A DNA stretch of 64,000 nucleotides from Glandiceps talaboti (taxonomy: Eukaryota > Hemichordata > Enteropneusta > Spengelidae), in NCBI RefSeq assembly GCF_964340395.1, contig NC_135557.1:13435546-13499545 (forward strand). The letters are read 5' to 3'. Numbering within the stretch: position 1 is the stretch's first letter; each line of letters starts with the position of its first letter. The notes beneath the pieces are model-generated. The model ran no database searches. It was not told the DNA's origin and was given only the letters and a program-made list of their open reading frames with translations. This document shows positions 46,922 to 56,500 of this stretch, one piece after another. Made by a program: the position numbers and the translations under genes.

Positions 46922-49414
46922 GTGCAAGAATATCCGTGATTATATAGGTTCATCTTTTTTTCGTAATTTTACTAGTATTGGCATTTTTGGAAATGATCTG
47001 ATTGCAAGGTGAATTCCAATCTGATTAAAATCCGATGTAGATGTCGGCTAATCATTCATTGCTATTTTACCTTCGTTATTTTGCTTGAATTGACCTTCGT
47101 AGTACATGTTTACGTTTTTAGCCTGAACGCCCCCTCTAGAGAGAGAGGAGTAGAGGAGGCGATCAGGCTAAAAACGTAAACATGTACTACGAAGGTCAAT
47201 TCAAGCAAAATAACGAAGGTAAAATAGCAATGAATGATTAGCCGACATCTACATCGGATTTTAATCAGATTGGGTGAATTCTGATCTAGATCCAGTATTA
47301 CGTATTAAATACTTCATCTTAATCCCAGTCTAAACAAGTTACTAAACACACAGTTCTGAACTTCTTTCTGTGTCAACATCTTCCAGGCAATTACCTTTTA
47401 TCATGAGATGGGAAAATAAAACTTTGAACGAAATTAAAGCCCACAAGCAAAAAAATAAGGCATGATCAACAATCTTATAGATTTGATGAAAAGGAACTTG
47501 ACAAAGTCATGCAACAGATTTAGATTTAGGAAAAATTCAAACCTATTGTTGACACAGAAACAGTTATTTAGTGCTGATCAGCTTTGTGCTTTGAAAGGTT
47601 CCTGTTATTAAAATATCAAGGAGGAATGGTAAAAAAATCTTCAAAAAATGTACGCAAATATGTCTACAAACATGACCACATAATCATAGTAACAAATTAA
47701 ATTGCGTGTATCCTAAATTTGCACTAAAACTTGCTTACATCTATGTATTAAATTCTGTCTACAGAGTCAACCTTCTGCAAGATTGCAATAGCGATTCAAG
47801 ATGAAATAGAGAGAGAAGGGGAAAAAATGACTGATAGAAAAATGTCTGACATTATCAAGGTAAGTAATTAACGTTTACTTAATTAAACATCAACACATGC
47901 AATTAGTAAGTGTGCAATATTACAATTTATCACCCTCACAAGTGCTGGCACTCCTCGCCACATTGTTTATGATGCCAAATCCGGCCCGGTGCAGAGACCT
48001 GACTGAGGTGGATGGCAGCCAGAGATTGCAAGTGTATGTGCAGAAAAGTGAATAAACATTCAAGAAATGTATGTGAATGTGCCTAGCAACAAGACCACGC
48101 CCATAGCAACAACCAAATGATCCTTTTTATTGCAAAGATAAAAGGGATTAATAGACAAATGAATAAAACATTCCAAAATGTATGCAAATATACCTAGCAA
48201 CAAGACTACACCCTTAGCAACAGCCAAATGATCACATACATTACAAAGATAACATCAGAGATTCATAGACAAGTAAACGAACATACAAAAAATGTATGCT
48301 AATATATCTAGCAAAATGGCCATGCCCATAGCAACAGCCAAATGATTGCAAAGATAACAACAGGGTTGGATAGGCAATAATCATTCAGCAAATGAACACT
48401 TATAACTAGCATATGGATCAGCATGTGGGTAAACATGTAAAAAAAAGAATGTACTGTACAGTTGTGCTACAATGCCATTGGCACTATTCTTTTATGATTT
48501 ATTTCATTGTTTCTTTTGTAAACAGACTCTTTCAGATATTCCTGAAAATATCAGTCGTAGGGCAGTACGGTTAATCACTCAATGGTTTGAAGTTTGTGAA
48601 GGGGCCAAACTGGCAGAATCAGAATTGGATAGTTTGCTAAGTGAAGTTATTGACTACATATACACAGTTGAATATCAAAAAGCACCATGGTATGATTACC
48701 AAATTAGGTAAGTATGCCTTCGCCAGGCACAGTTAAAGGGGAACAGCACTCTGAGGAAATGAAGGTATTTTCAACATTTTTCATGCTATCACGGACAGAA
48801 AATGTATTTTTTGTGAAAAGGAAGGTTTAGATGTTCTTAAAGATGTTTTGTTATTTTGTCCTTTATACCAGTCTCTTAGAAAGGAACTAATACCAAATTA
48901 TTTTATTCAGTACGCAAGACGAGAAAAAGCAATAGCCTTACTTTCGACCAGAAATCAACTTACACTTTTGCATTTCAAAGCGTTTTTACTCAGAGAGAAG
49001 ACCTTTGTAATTTCTATTTCAGTGGCATTGTGTTCCAAAAGTTATTGTATTATTTATCCTTTGTTTTGTCGAGTGATGGGCAGTGGCCGCTATTCTTATG
49101 AATAAATTACATTGCATCATATATTCAATTTAAAATGACAGTCTATGTCTTCTCTTACTACCAAACTCAGTTTCTTTAATGATTTCTTTGAAACCTGGCC
49201 TTGAAATTAATCCTTAGCACAACTGAACCAAATTTCAAATTAAAAAATGTTGATAATTTACTACCAATCAAACCCTGGAAATGATGTCATCACTTGTTGC
49301 CTAAATACTACAGTTGTGCTATAATATAGCCTATTGTTCTATTCTATTTCCAGAAGAGACAAAGCTGCGAAGAGACATTTTGACATGTGGTCAGAAATGT
49401 GCTTCAGCATGTAA
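46408..49414 (+). CDS. Unrecognised four-exon gene, about 283 aa
   Basis: Exons 46408-46921, 47765-47859, 48526-48707 and 49354-49414 join in frame (852 nt including stop). Donors are AAG|GTGCAA (weak), AAG|GTAAGT and TAG|GTAAGT; acceptors are TCTACAG, GTAAACAG and TTTCCAG. The first exon encodes 171 residues with a Cys-Tyr-Gly-Cys motif and a hydrophobic core around 110-130; later exons are acidic and helical. I see no signal peptide, transmembrane segment or family motif. The ATG at 46408 opens the frame and follows a moderately GC-rich stretch. Exon 4 is also open in a second frame that ends at a strong donor (49487|GTATGT), so the gene could continue beyond the window. It is probably a host gene. 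Confidence 0.6.
47009..47281. mobile_element. Perfect inverted-repeat (foldback) element with target duplication
   Basis: Two arms, 47016-47126 and 47163-47273, are exact reverse complements over 111 bp, separated by a 36-bp spacer. GTGAATT(C) flanks both ends (47009-47015 and 47274-47280). This is the structure of a foldback MITE. The absence of any mismatch between arms points to a very recent insertion or to gene conversion. It lies in intron 1 of the unrecognised gene and would form a strong hairpin in the pre-mRNA. Confidence 0.85.
47765..47859 (+). CDS. Unrecognised gene, exon 2
   Basis: 95 nt between TCTACAG and AAG|GTAAGT. It encodes a charged, probably helical segment rich in Glu, Lys and Ile. 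It completes the codon opened by exon 1 and ends in phase 0. Confidence 0.65.
48050..48484 (+). repeat. Tandem repeat family E, intronic copy
   Basis: Same family as 42945-43456, in intron 2, ending 42 bp before exon 3. The two arrays share their right-hand end (GTACAGTTGTGCTACAATGC). A decayed fragment lies at about 47630-47720. Confidence 0.8.
48526..48707 (+). CDS. Unrecognised gene, exon 3
   Basis: 182 nt, entering in phase 0 after GTAAACAG and leaving two bases at TAG|GTAAGT. It encodes an acidic helical segment followed by Tyr/Trp-rich residues. Confidence 0.68.
49354..49414 (+). CDS. Unrecognised gene, exon 4 (terminal in the spliced frame)
   Basis: After acceptor TTTCCAG the in-phase frame adds 20 residues and stops at 49412-49414. 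A second frame is open through 49487 and ends at GAG|GTATGT; reaching it needs an extra exon of 3n+2 bases. I see no AATAAA close downstream, which leaves open that the second frame is the real one. Confidence 0.4.
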
Positions 49415-49535
49415 TGTGGAACTGCTAACATATCATGGTGAGGATACTCCCCGCAATGTGTTTTTCAGAGTGATAACAATATCTGAGGTATGTATTGTTT
49501 TTCTTGTATGACCCAACACATTTAGTATATATAGA

Positions 49536-49591
49536 AGTCAGATAAAACAGGACACCTATAACATGGGCAAGGGAGGGAGTCCAAGTGTTAA
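49536..49591 (-). repeat. TTAA-bordered dispersed repeat, copy 2
   Basis: Reverse-orientation near-identical copy of 9703-9757, with its TTAA edge at 49588-49591. It marks sequence that is host-like, so the left limit of the viral block lies to its right. Confidence 0.65.
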
Positions 49592-49613
49592 TTTTTAGCA
49601 CAACTGATAAGGT

Positions 49614-49645
49614 TCAGTAGTGATATAGGCATGGCTTGGAGTGTC

Positions 49646-49695
<50 letters not shown>

Positions 49696-51677
49696 ACTTG
49701 TCTGGGATTATCATGGATGTTAGTGTCAGTTGCTGTCGACAGCTGCAAGAAATCTGTTTCGGGATGATTTGATGGATAAGCTTTGACACTGGAAACCATT
49801 TTGGTCAAGTACATTTTCTTTGCATCTGTGTTGTCATTGCTTGGTGATGTTCGACCCTGGATGAGTCTGTTAGTTAGAATGGATGAGCGCAGACTTCCTG
49901 TCTGTGGGTCGTTTGCATCATTTACTAGTTCCATTTCTAGGACCTGATTGGATGTAGAACTAAAGTCTCTGCCACCACATCTTTCTAGCGAGTTCTGAAA
50001 ATCCGTTTCTGCCAGGTTGAATGCTTTCCACGATTGGTTTAACGATACAGCCTCTTCACACTCTCGTTGAAAGTTAGCTATAGTATTGTTTTCCTCTGTT
50101 CTGTCTCTGATCACACCCAACCACATGTTATACAGAGATTCAAATTCTTCTTCAGATAACATGCGAGACATACTGATGTCAAGATGTTGTTGTCGCCTGG
50201 CCAAAGTCCTTTTCAAAAGTGTTATAACATCGGTGTCATGTGATTTCTGCATAAACTCTCTCAACCGCTTTATTTCCGCTTTTAACCCGTTTCTTTTCAC
50301 TGTGTTTTGCACATGCATTTTTACAAACTCCTTACTTTTTTCTGTAAGGCTGGGTAGCAGCCTGCATGCTTCCCTGTGTCGAAGTCGTTCGTTTCTGTCC
50401 AACCACCTACACTCGTCGAAAAACCTGTAAAAGTTAGCCGTTTCACAAGTGTCCAGTGCATGCGTTTCCTCAATTTGTTGCTCAGACAACCCGTGCTTTT
50501 CAAACAGGTGACGTGTTACATACCTTTCATTAGCAAACCTGTCATTGCAGTCTCGCATTCTACAGCTGAATCTAAGGCCCAACAGCACGTCTGCAATTTT
50601 TGGATGGTTTCTGACATCTGCTGTTGGTTCAAATGTCTGTAGTAATGATAACACACATCTCCTCTCTTCTGGCTGATCTTCGAATTCTAGATCGCCATGA
50701 CTCAGGTGGTCCCCTTTCATAAAAACTCTGACGTTAGCAGATGCCCAGTCATGTGCCAAGAGGTACAGTTCGATACCAATGGCACTTTCGACTTCATATC
50801 TTTGCTGCAAATGTTTTATCAATTTTTTGAATGACACAACACCATGCTTTTCTTCAGATACAAACATGACACTGTCTGTTACAATGCTTTTTGGAATCTT
50901 GGCTAAGAGTGTTTCTTCTCTTCTTGGCAGAATGGTTATTTTGTTGTTACCTTGACGACAATTTAGAAATGAACGAAGTCTACCTAGCAAAAACACATAA
51001 GCCTGAAAACAGAAACCGTCCTCCTTTAATTCATCAACTGAAATACACTGGCCAGAATTCAACATGCCCTTTAGTGCCTGCCACGTTTTGTCCATGAGAG
51101 GAGGGCTACCAACCACAAGGGAATGGGGAGCATCAAGGTAGGTTTTGGCCATAGTCATGGTCCCATCAAGTCTGTTGATGGTGTAAAATTTATCTAAACC
51201 GTTGATGTCACACAGTCTTTCATGCCACACTGAAGACGTCTGTATACTTTTGCTACCACCTTTAAGTCTTTTGCCTTCCGAGAAATCATCCAACAGAGGA
51301 TTGTTGTTCACTGTACAGACACTGTTGAACGCACTACTGTTGGAATATACACCATAGACAACAAACTCCCTTTGATGCATGACCATTTCCCTGACTATGT
51401 CATACAGGTTACATGGTTTGCCATTCTGCACAACAGGGACTTCTCGAGCCAAGTTTGCTATTTCGACAAGTGTTACACAGTCTTGGCTACTTGTTATTTT
51501 GAATATTTTTTCGAGAAAATTGTCGATCCGTATGGGGTCGACAGCTTTTAACCTGCTCCACGTCTTTTCAAGGGACTTGTTTAGAGACATTAAACAGCAG
51601 CTCTTGTTACTCGATCCACCCCCTAACCCCCTCAATACAGTTTTGTCTAAATCTGGGTACAACACACCACTTTCCAT
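49614..51677 (-). CDS. Large viral structural protein, candidate portal
   Basis: 687 aa from the first ATG (51677); a longer frame from a non-ATG codon is unlikely. No membrane segment. Residues about 375-400 contain a Cys-x4-Cys-x12-His-x4-His arrangement that could bind zinc. The region about 450-560 is long, charged and helical. Herpesvirus portal proteins have a similar length and a helical C-terminal half, which is the only basis for the portal suggestion; a tegument protein is equally possible. The last residues are a Thr-His repeat translated from a (GT)n microsatellite followed by 11 residues, so the natural C terminus is probably lost or altered. The gene is the leftmost of the block, about 100 bp downstream of the membrane-protein gene on the same strand. 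Confidence 0.5.
49641..49695. repeat. (GT)n microsatellite at the viral block edge
   Basis: About 25 GT dinucleotides. It is translated as alternating Thr-His at the end of the leftmost viral frame and probably marks or obscures the junction with host DNA. Confidence 0.9.
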
Positions 51678-51776
51678 CTTTCGTTTTCCAAAAGTATACG
51701 ACACACGCTAATATGGATGTCTTTTAAAACAAATAACACTGCAACACGATGTCTTTTTCAGTGTGTACGACAGGTT

Positions 51777-52586
51777 TTAATATCTGTATGTTTGTGAATG
51801 GTCGCCTGGGAATAAACCTTCATCGGCATCCATAACAGCCTCTGGCTCTAGCAGTGATTTTGTTTCACTCAAATCAGTCATTGTCATGTCATGACTTTGT
51901 TTGGTACCTCGCAAATCTATTTCTTTTGTCAGTTTTCTGTGGTGGTAAATGTGAGTGAACAAGTGTATGAAAGATAACACTAGCACAGCTATTAGCAATG
52001 CCTTGACCACACCAGATGTGAAGACTTGACACCAGCCAGAATCCCTGTATTCAGTGGTCAAGAAACACATTGGCACGCTTTGTGCAGTCACTGTCCAGAT
52101 AGCCACAACTAACAATGGATAAGCATGTACAGCAATACGTTCCCATGACATGGGTTCATTCAGGGCTACAAGTAACGAGTCTTCACCCTTCAAACCACGG
52201 TAAATCAAGTACAAAACGTTCAATACGGTCATGCTGAAATCCAAATACATTGGATAAATACAGAATTTGAAAATACCGTACAAGTCAGTCATTTTGCAAG
52301 GATCACCACCTGCCATATTCCCTTCGACTACCAGCATCACAGCGGCAATGGTGAAAAAAACAGCATATATGAACTTTTGTAAGTTGAGCAGTATGTGATC
52401 GTGCCAAGCTCGCAGGCCCTTCTCCCTGTAGCAGTCAATAATTTCATCATCTAATCTTCTGAAACTGTCAATTGTACGATCAAACACATTCCTAAACTTT
52501 CGTTGCACACGAGTTTTAATGCCTTTCTTGCTGCCCCCAAAAGTACTAGGACGAGCACTCTTACCAACTTTCCTGGTCGAAATCAT
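51777..52586 (-). CDS. Four-helix viral membrane protein
   Basis: 269 aa from ATG 52586 (upstream codons of the open frame have no ATG). The basic N-terminal 60 residues are followed by hydrophobic segments at about 71-88, 106-128, 151-176 and 192-214. Cysteines at 97, 174 and 186 flank the hydrophobic segments. The charged tail contains Glu-x3-Leu-Leu at 241-246, an acidic dileucine sorting signal of the kind used for endosomal retrieval, and several Asp/Glu. An even number of helices puts both ends on the same side, most likely cytosolic. Role is unknown; a virion envelope protein or an ion-channel-like protein are both possible. It is divergent from the nuclease gene, with 64 bp between start codons. 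Confidence 0.65.
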   Translation of the reverse strand: MISTRKVGKSARPSTFGGSKKGIKTRVQRKFRNVFDRTIDSFRRLDDEIIDCYREKGLRAWHDHILLNLQKFIYAVFFTIAAVMLVVEGNMAGGDPCKMTDLYGIFKFCIYPMYLDFSMTVLNVLYLIYRGLKGEDSLLVALNEPMSWERIAVHAYPLLVVAIWTVTAQSVPMCFLTTEYRDSGWCQVFTSGVVKALLIAVLVLSFIHLFTHIYHHRKLTKEIDLRGTKQSHDMTMTDLSETKSLLEPEAVMDADEGLFPGDHSQTYRY

Positions 52587-52650
52587 GTTGCTCAGAGCTA
52601 CTACTAATGACCTCTCAAACAACCCACGTTAATAGAAGTAATACACCTCA
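52587..52650. promoter_or_regulatory. Divergent promoter between membrane-protein and nuclease genes
   Basis: Only 64 bp separate the two opposing ATG codons, so the promoters must overlap each other or the genes. No canonical TATA box is obvious. Confidence 0.4.
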
Positions 52651-53403
52651 ATGACACGAACGCAGTTTTTAGCTGATTTAGATTCTAGAGATTTGAGAAA
52701 TCATCGGTTGGACCACCTTCTCCAACATAAAAAATATAGCATTGTCAGAGGTAAAGGCGGATTTTATGCAGACGGGACTCCTTTGTTAGGACTTACGAAA
52801 CAAATCGACCCACACCATACGCCCCTGAAGTATTTCCATCGTCGGTCTTGGAAAAAGAAAAAATGTTCTAAATCTGGACTTCATCCGCATGCTGCCATGA
52901 ATGTTGGTAAAGCCATAGACTTAAAAGTTCAAGCTAAAATCAAACACAATGACGTAACACATTGCCCATCTGTTCAAACCATCCTCTCTACACTAAAAAA
53001 AAAAGGTTACCTTCCACTCGTTTGTCAATTACCCGTGACTAATTTTAGGCATGGAATGAACCAGGCAAGTGTAGCTTTGACTGACATTGTTGCTTTTCAT
53101 GTAGAAACCAAACATTATACTGTTATCGAACTCAAGACAACAACAAGGAGTCACCGGGATATCATTGAAGAGCACAAATCAGCAAAGAAAAACAAAACCA
53201 CTCGATACAAACGTTCGTTTTTCTCTAAAGCCGTGCTCCAGGCTCAAATCGGTTCTGTCATGTTAGCAAACACATACAGTCTCGGCAGAGTCTATGCTTT
53301 GGTCGCTATACATTCCATGCAAGAAAGATACACTTACATCCACTTTATGGGCTGTTTTTCCAAAACCACAGATTCATTCTCATGGATTTTAGGGTATGAA
53401 TAA
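52651..53403 (+). CDS. PD-(D/E)XK nuclease, RecB/MGME1-like
   Basis: 250 aa. The catalytic signature is Asp145, then Glu160-x-Lys162 in Val-Ile-Glu-Leu-Lys-Thr, with a hydrophobic strand before each. An upstream helix with Gly86-Lys-Ala-Ile-Asp90 and a downstream Gln197/Gln199 in a helix match the usual layout of RecB-type exonucleases. Herpesviruses encode an alkaline nuclease of the same superfamily for resolving replicated DNA, but that protein is roughly twice as long. This one lacks room for the extra domains. The N terminus is basic (Lys/His/Arg-rich at 55-75). Expected role: processing of viral DNA in the nucleus. Alternative: a packaging or integration nuclease. It converges on the capsid gene with shared poly(A) signals. 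Confidence 0.68.
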   Translation: MTRTQFLADLDSRDLRNHRLDHLLQHKKYSIVRGKGGFYADGTPLLGLTKQIDPHHTPLKYFHRRSWKKKKCSKSGLHPHAAMNVGKAIDLKVQAKIKHNDVTHCPSVQTILSTLKKKGYLPLVCQLPVTNFRHGMNQASVALTDIVAFHVETKHYTVIELKTTTRSHRDIIEEHKSAKKNKTTRYKRSFFSKAVLQAQIGSVMLANTYSLGRVYALVAIHSMQERYTYIHFMGCFSKTTDSFSWILGYE

Positions 53404-53508
53404 GAGAAAACGTTTATTCAATAAAAAAAAATAAAATTAAAAAATAAGATTCTTTTGTGTGAGCAATTTATGTAGTTTGCCATGCATTTGTCAAGTTAAT
53501 GGTACATG
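53404..53508. terminator. Convergent poly(A) region
   Basis: Plus-strand AATAAA at 53420-53425, 17 bp after the nuclease stop, and minus-strand AATAAA at 53413-53418, 91 bp after the capsid-gene stop, lie side by side. One 105-bp gap thus serves both transcripts. Confidence 0.7.
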
Positions 53509-56500
53509 TCAGCGTATGACAAAAGTGTTGTTCGGTTGCCCTAGAGGTTTAAATTTCTTGCGAGCTCCAGTTTCAATGAAATACGGATCGGTTCTTTTTG
53601 TAGACAATTGACATGTGTTAGGGTCCATCAACACCATTCCTTCATCTTCGCGAACTGTTGCAATGTTGAGGACATCTTGGAAAGTGTTTGAACTATGCTC
53701 GTTTTCTCCATAGTAGCCTTTGTTCAGTGTCTTATATGCAAGGTCGCATTTCATGTTGTCATGGTACTGTCTTCCTTGAACTGCAATGTTAGATTCATTG
53801 TGGAAACCATTGGTATCCACTGGCCGGTGAAAAGTATCAATACCAACTTTGAACTGTGTGATTGGTGCCTTGGCCTGCAGAAAACTCTTGTATGTTCCAT
53901 ACTGGCTTTCCTGAAAAGACCAGAGAGGGTGGCGCATGTTTCCTAAAATGACCTGTGCCTCTGACAGTCCTAGAGTGCCCCAAGGGTTGTTTGTGAAGAA
54001 GTCCTGAACCTCGTCAATTGTACACGGACCCTTTGCTGTGTTGCCATCAGAATGGGAAACGCGTCCATTGACTGGTTGTATGTGACTCCACTCTGTAATG
54101 TCTAACGAAGGACACATGGGCACGGCCACAAAGTCACCTTTACTGTCTTTGTTGAAAGGGTCCCATATGTCTGTACCCATACCACCTCTATATCCCAGGC
54201 CTGCGACATGGTGTTGAACTCTTGTGTTGTTAATTGGGTCTTTGTCCACTGCCTCTGCCTCTAAACGTATGTTTGTCATGTAGCTAGACGAGTTGGTGTG
54301 GTAACTGTCTGTTTTACAGTTTCCACAAAATAGGTATCTGTTCTGTCGTCCCGACCTTGCCATAGCTATCCCACACGTCGTTTGCTGCACTGTGCGAAAC
54401 AACAGGAACCCCGTGTTCAAATACACGCCTGCATTGCCAAGTGCCCTGGTAGTTGCAGGGTTTTGCAACATGCTTATGAAGAGAAGTGTGAAACATTTCA
54501 CCAATAACCCATATGCAGAAGAACATATCCAATCGGTTCTGTACGAGTAGTTGTCATTAAGAAAGTGATCACCTCTTGCGTACTCTTCGCTACACATTCC
54601 TTCATTGTAACACAATAACGGGCAGTAGACAGATACAAGGAATTTATGTTGTGGTTGGATGAATGATGGGTCAGCTATAGTGTTAAAAGTCTTGCGAGCC
54701 ACCAGTGATTTGAAGTTACTGTTGTAATTGTACACTTCCTCGTTGAAGTTGATGTTGACATGGTCGACAACCCTAACCAGATTGTTGCCCAAAGCTTCCT
54801 CCAGACTGTTGCAACCAGCAATGTAGACGACAGGTGAAAACGATCGGAGAACAACATTGTGATAAAGGGAAGCCTTGTGGAGCTTAATATCCATGTGCTC
54901 CTCATGTGGTGAATGGTCTCTGAAGTTTTCTTGGAGAGTAGTGTGACCCAACTGGTGAAAGAGCCAACTGTGCGTGGTGTCTTGTCTTGCCCTCGTTATG
55001 CTCTTGTACTTTTCATAAAGTGTCTCAACAAATGCCAATATGATTGTAATGTTGATTATGGCCGATTCCAATGGATCTAGACTATTGTCATTTCTTTCTT
55101 TTGTCTTGCCTTCTCTGTTTGAAACCAGCTGACAGAAATGTCTCACCATCAAAAGTTGGTCATAATTAGTGAAATGTGTTAAGCCATTGTTAGATCTGAC
55201 ATCACCAATCACAGCTTCACTCAACCTTCCTACATTTTCCACTTGATTGTTGCCCATTGCTTCTTCGAAACGTGTGGCGTCAAACAAATCCAGTGTGTTG
55301 AAATCCTTATCTGTCCACTCGAGAGAGAGACAGTCTTTCAGGTAGTTACATAACAAGTCCTCGTCTTCACCATCTTCGCCATTCACCATGCACCTGGACA
55401 TAATAGTCATACCCGAAACGATATCACCCCTGTCCACAGGACAAGAACTTAAGTTACTGTGTCCATAGGTGAAACTTGGACGAAAACTCCGTCTCTCTGG
55501 ATCATAGAATACCTTGCGACTTGGGTCTAACAGACAACGTTTGTTTCGCAAATCTAATGGTAAAGCAAAACCTTGGTTATACTCTTCAGGTGAGATGTTT
55601 CTCAATACCATGAAATCTACACTGTTCAATAGGTTGTTGTATACCCTGGCATTGTAAGTTTCTGGCAAGAAGTAACCACTCTTCTCCATGATATCACTTA
55701 GAGTGATACGAGAATCACTTCTCTTTTCAAAATCAGTCACTATTATCGAATTCCAATCCACTGAGGCTATTTCATTGAAATCAAACAAACCCCCTTGTCG
55801 GTGAAGCAAGGGATTGTATCCAATCACATTGAAGCTCTTGAAATGGGCTTCCAGTTCACTCAAATTATATGTGTGCCCATCGATTTTTGCATCAGGGCAC
55901 GGAATGATGTATTTCATTTTCCCATTAACCATGGTCCCCAATGTAGGTGGTCCTTCCTTGTGACTGAGATAACTGTTGGGTTTAATGCCGCTTTCAAGGA
56001 CTGTACCACTTTTGGACGTACACATGAAATAGACTTCTCTGTCATTGTCCCAGATTTGTAAAGAGTCGGATGCTTCAAAGACCATGGTACTCATCGCCCC
56101 TGCAGCCACTGGATGACAAATTATCGTATCAGCATCACCAAAGTTCTGACTGGAATAATTCAGACTATTGTCTAGATCAATTAAAATGGCCTGTCTGTTC
56201 GTTCTCCTCAGATTCCATGCCAGAAACAAATTTATTCTTTTTTGCATAGTGCCATAGAAAAGAGATCTCTTGCTAATGTCTCTCTCATTCCGTACGTTTC
56301 GAAATTCCATATACTCAAGTGTGGGTGCACGGAATATGCTTCCATAAACTATTCGCTGTAAGGTCATTGCTATACTGTTAATTGCTTGGGTCACTTTCAT
56401 TTTAAAGGCGTTTTTGATTTCTTCATCTGACGCCCGTTGAATGAGCTCTGGGGATAACGAAATGGCAATACCATACATTTCCATAGTGTACTGGCGCGAT

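Noticed and set aside
48848-49105. 85-aa plus-strand frame in intron 3 of the unrecognised gene
   Set aside because: AT-rich with no convincing donor; considered as the missing exon but not supported.
49536-49591. TTAA-edged repeat as the terminus of the viral block
   Set aside because: The repeat body extends away from the viral genes, and the sequence to the right of TTAA does not match the repeat end, so it looks like a host element next to the block.
50086-51711. Plus-strand frames antisense to the 687-aa viral gene
   Set aside because: Shorter, overlapping fragments without features; shadows of the minus-strand gene.
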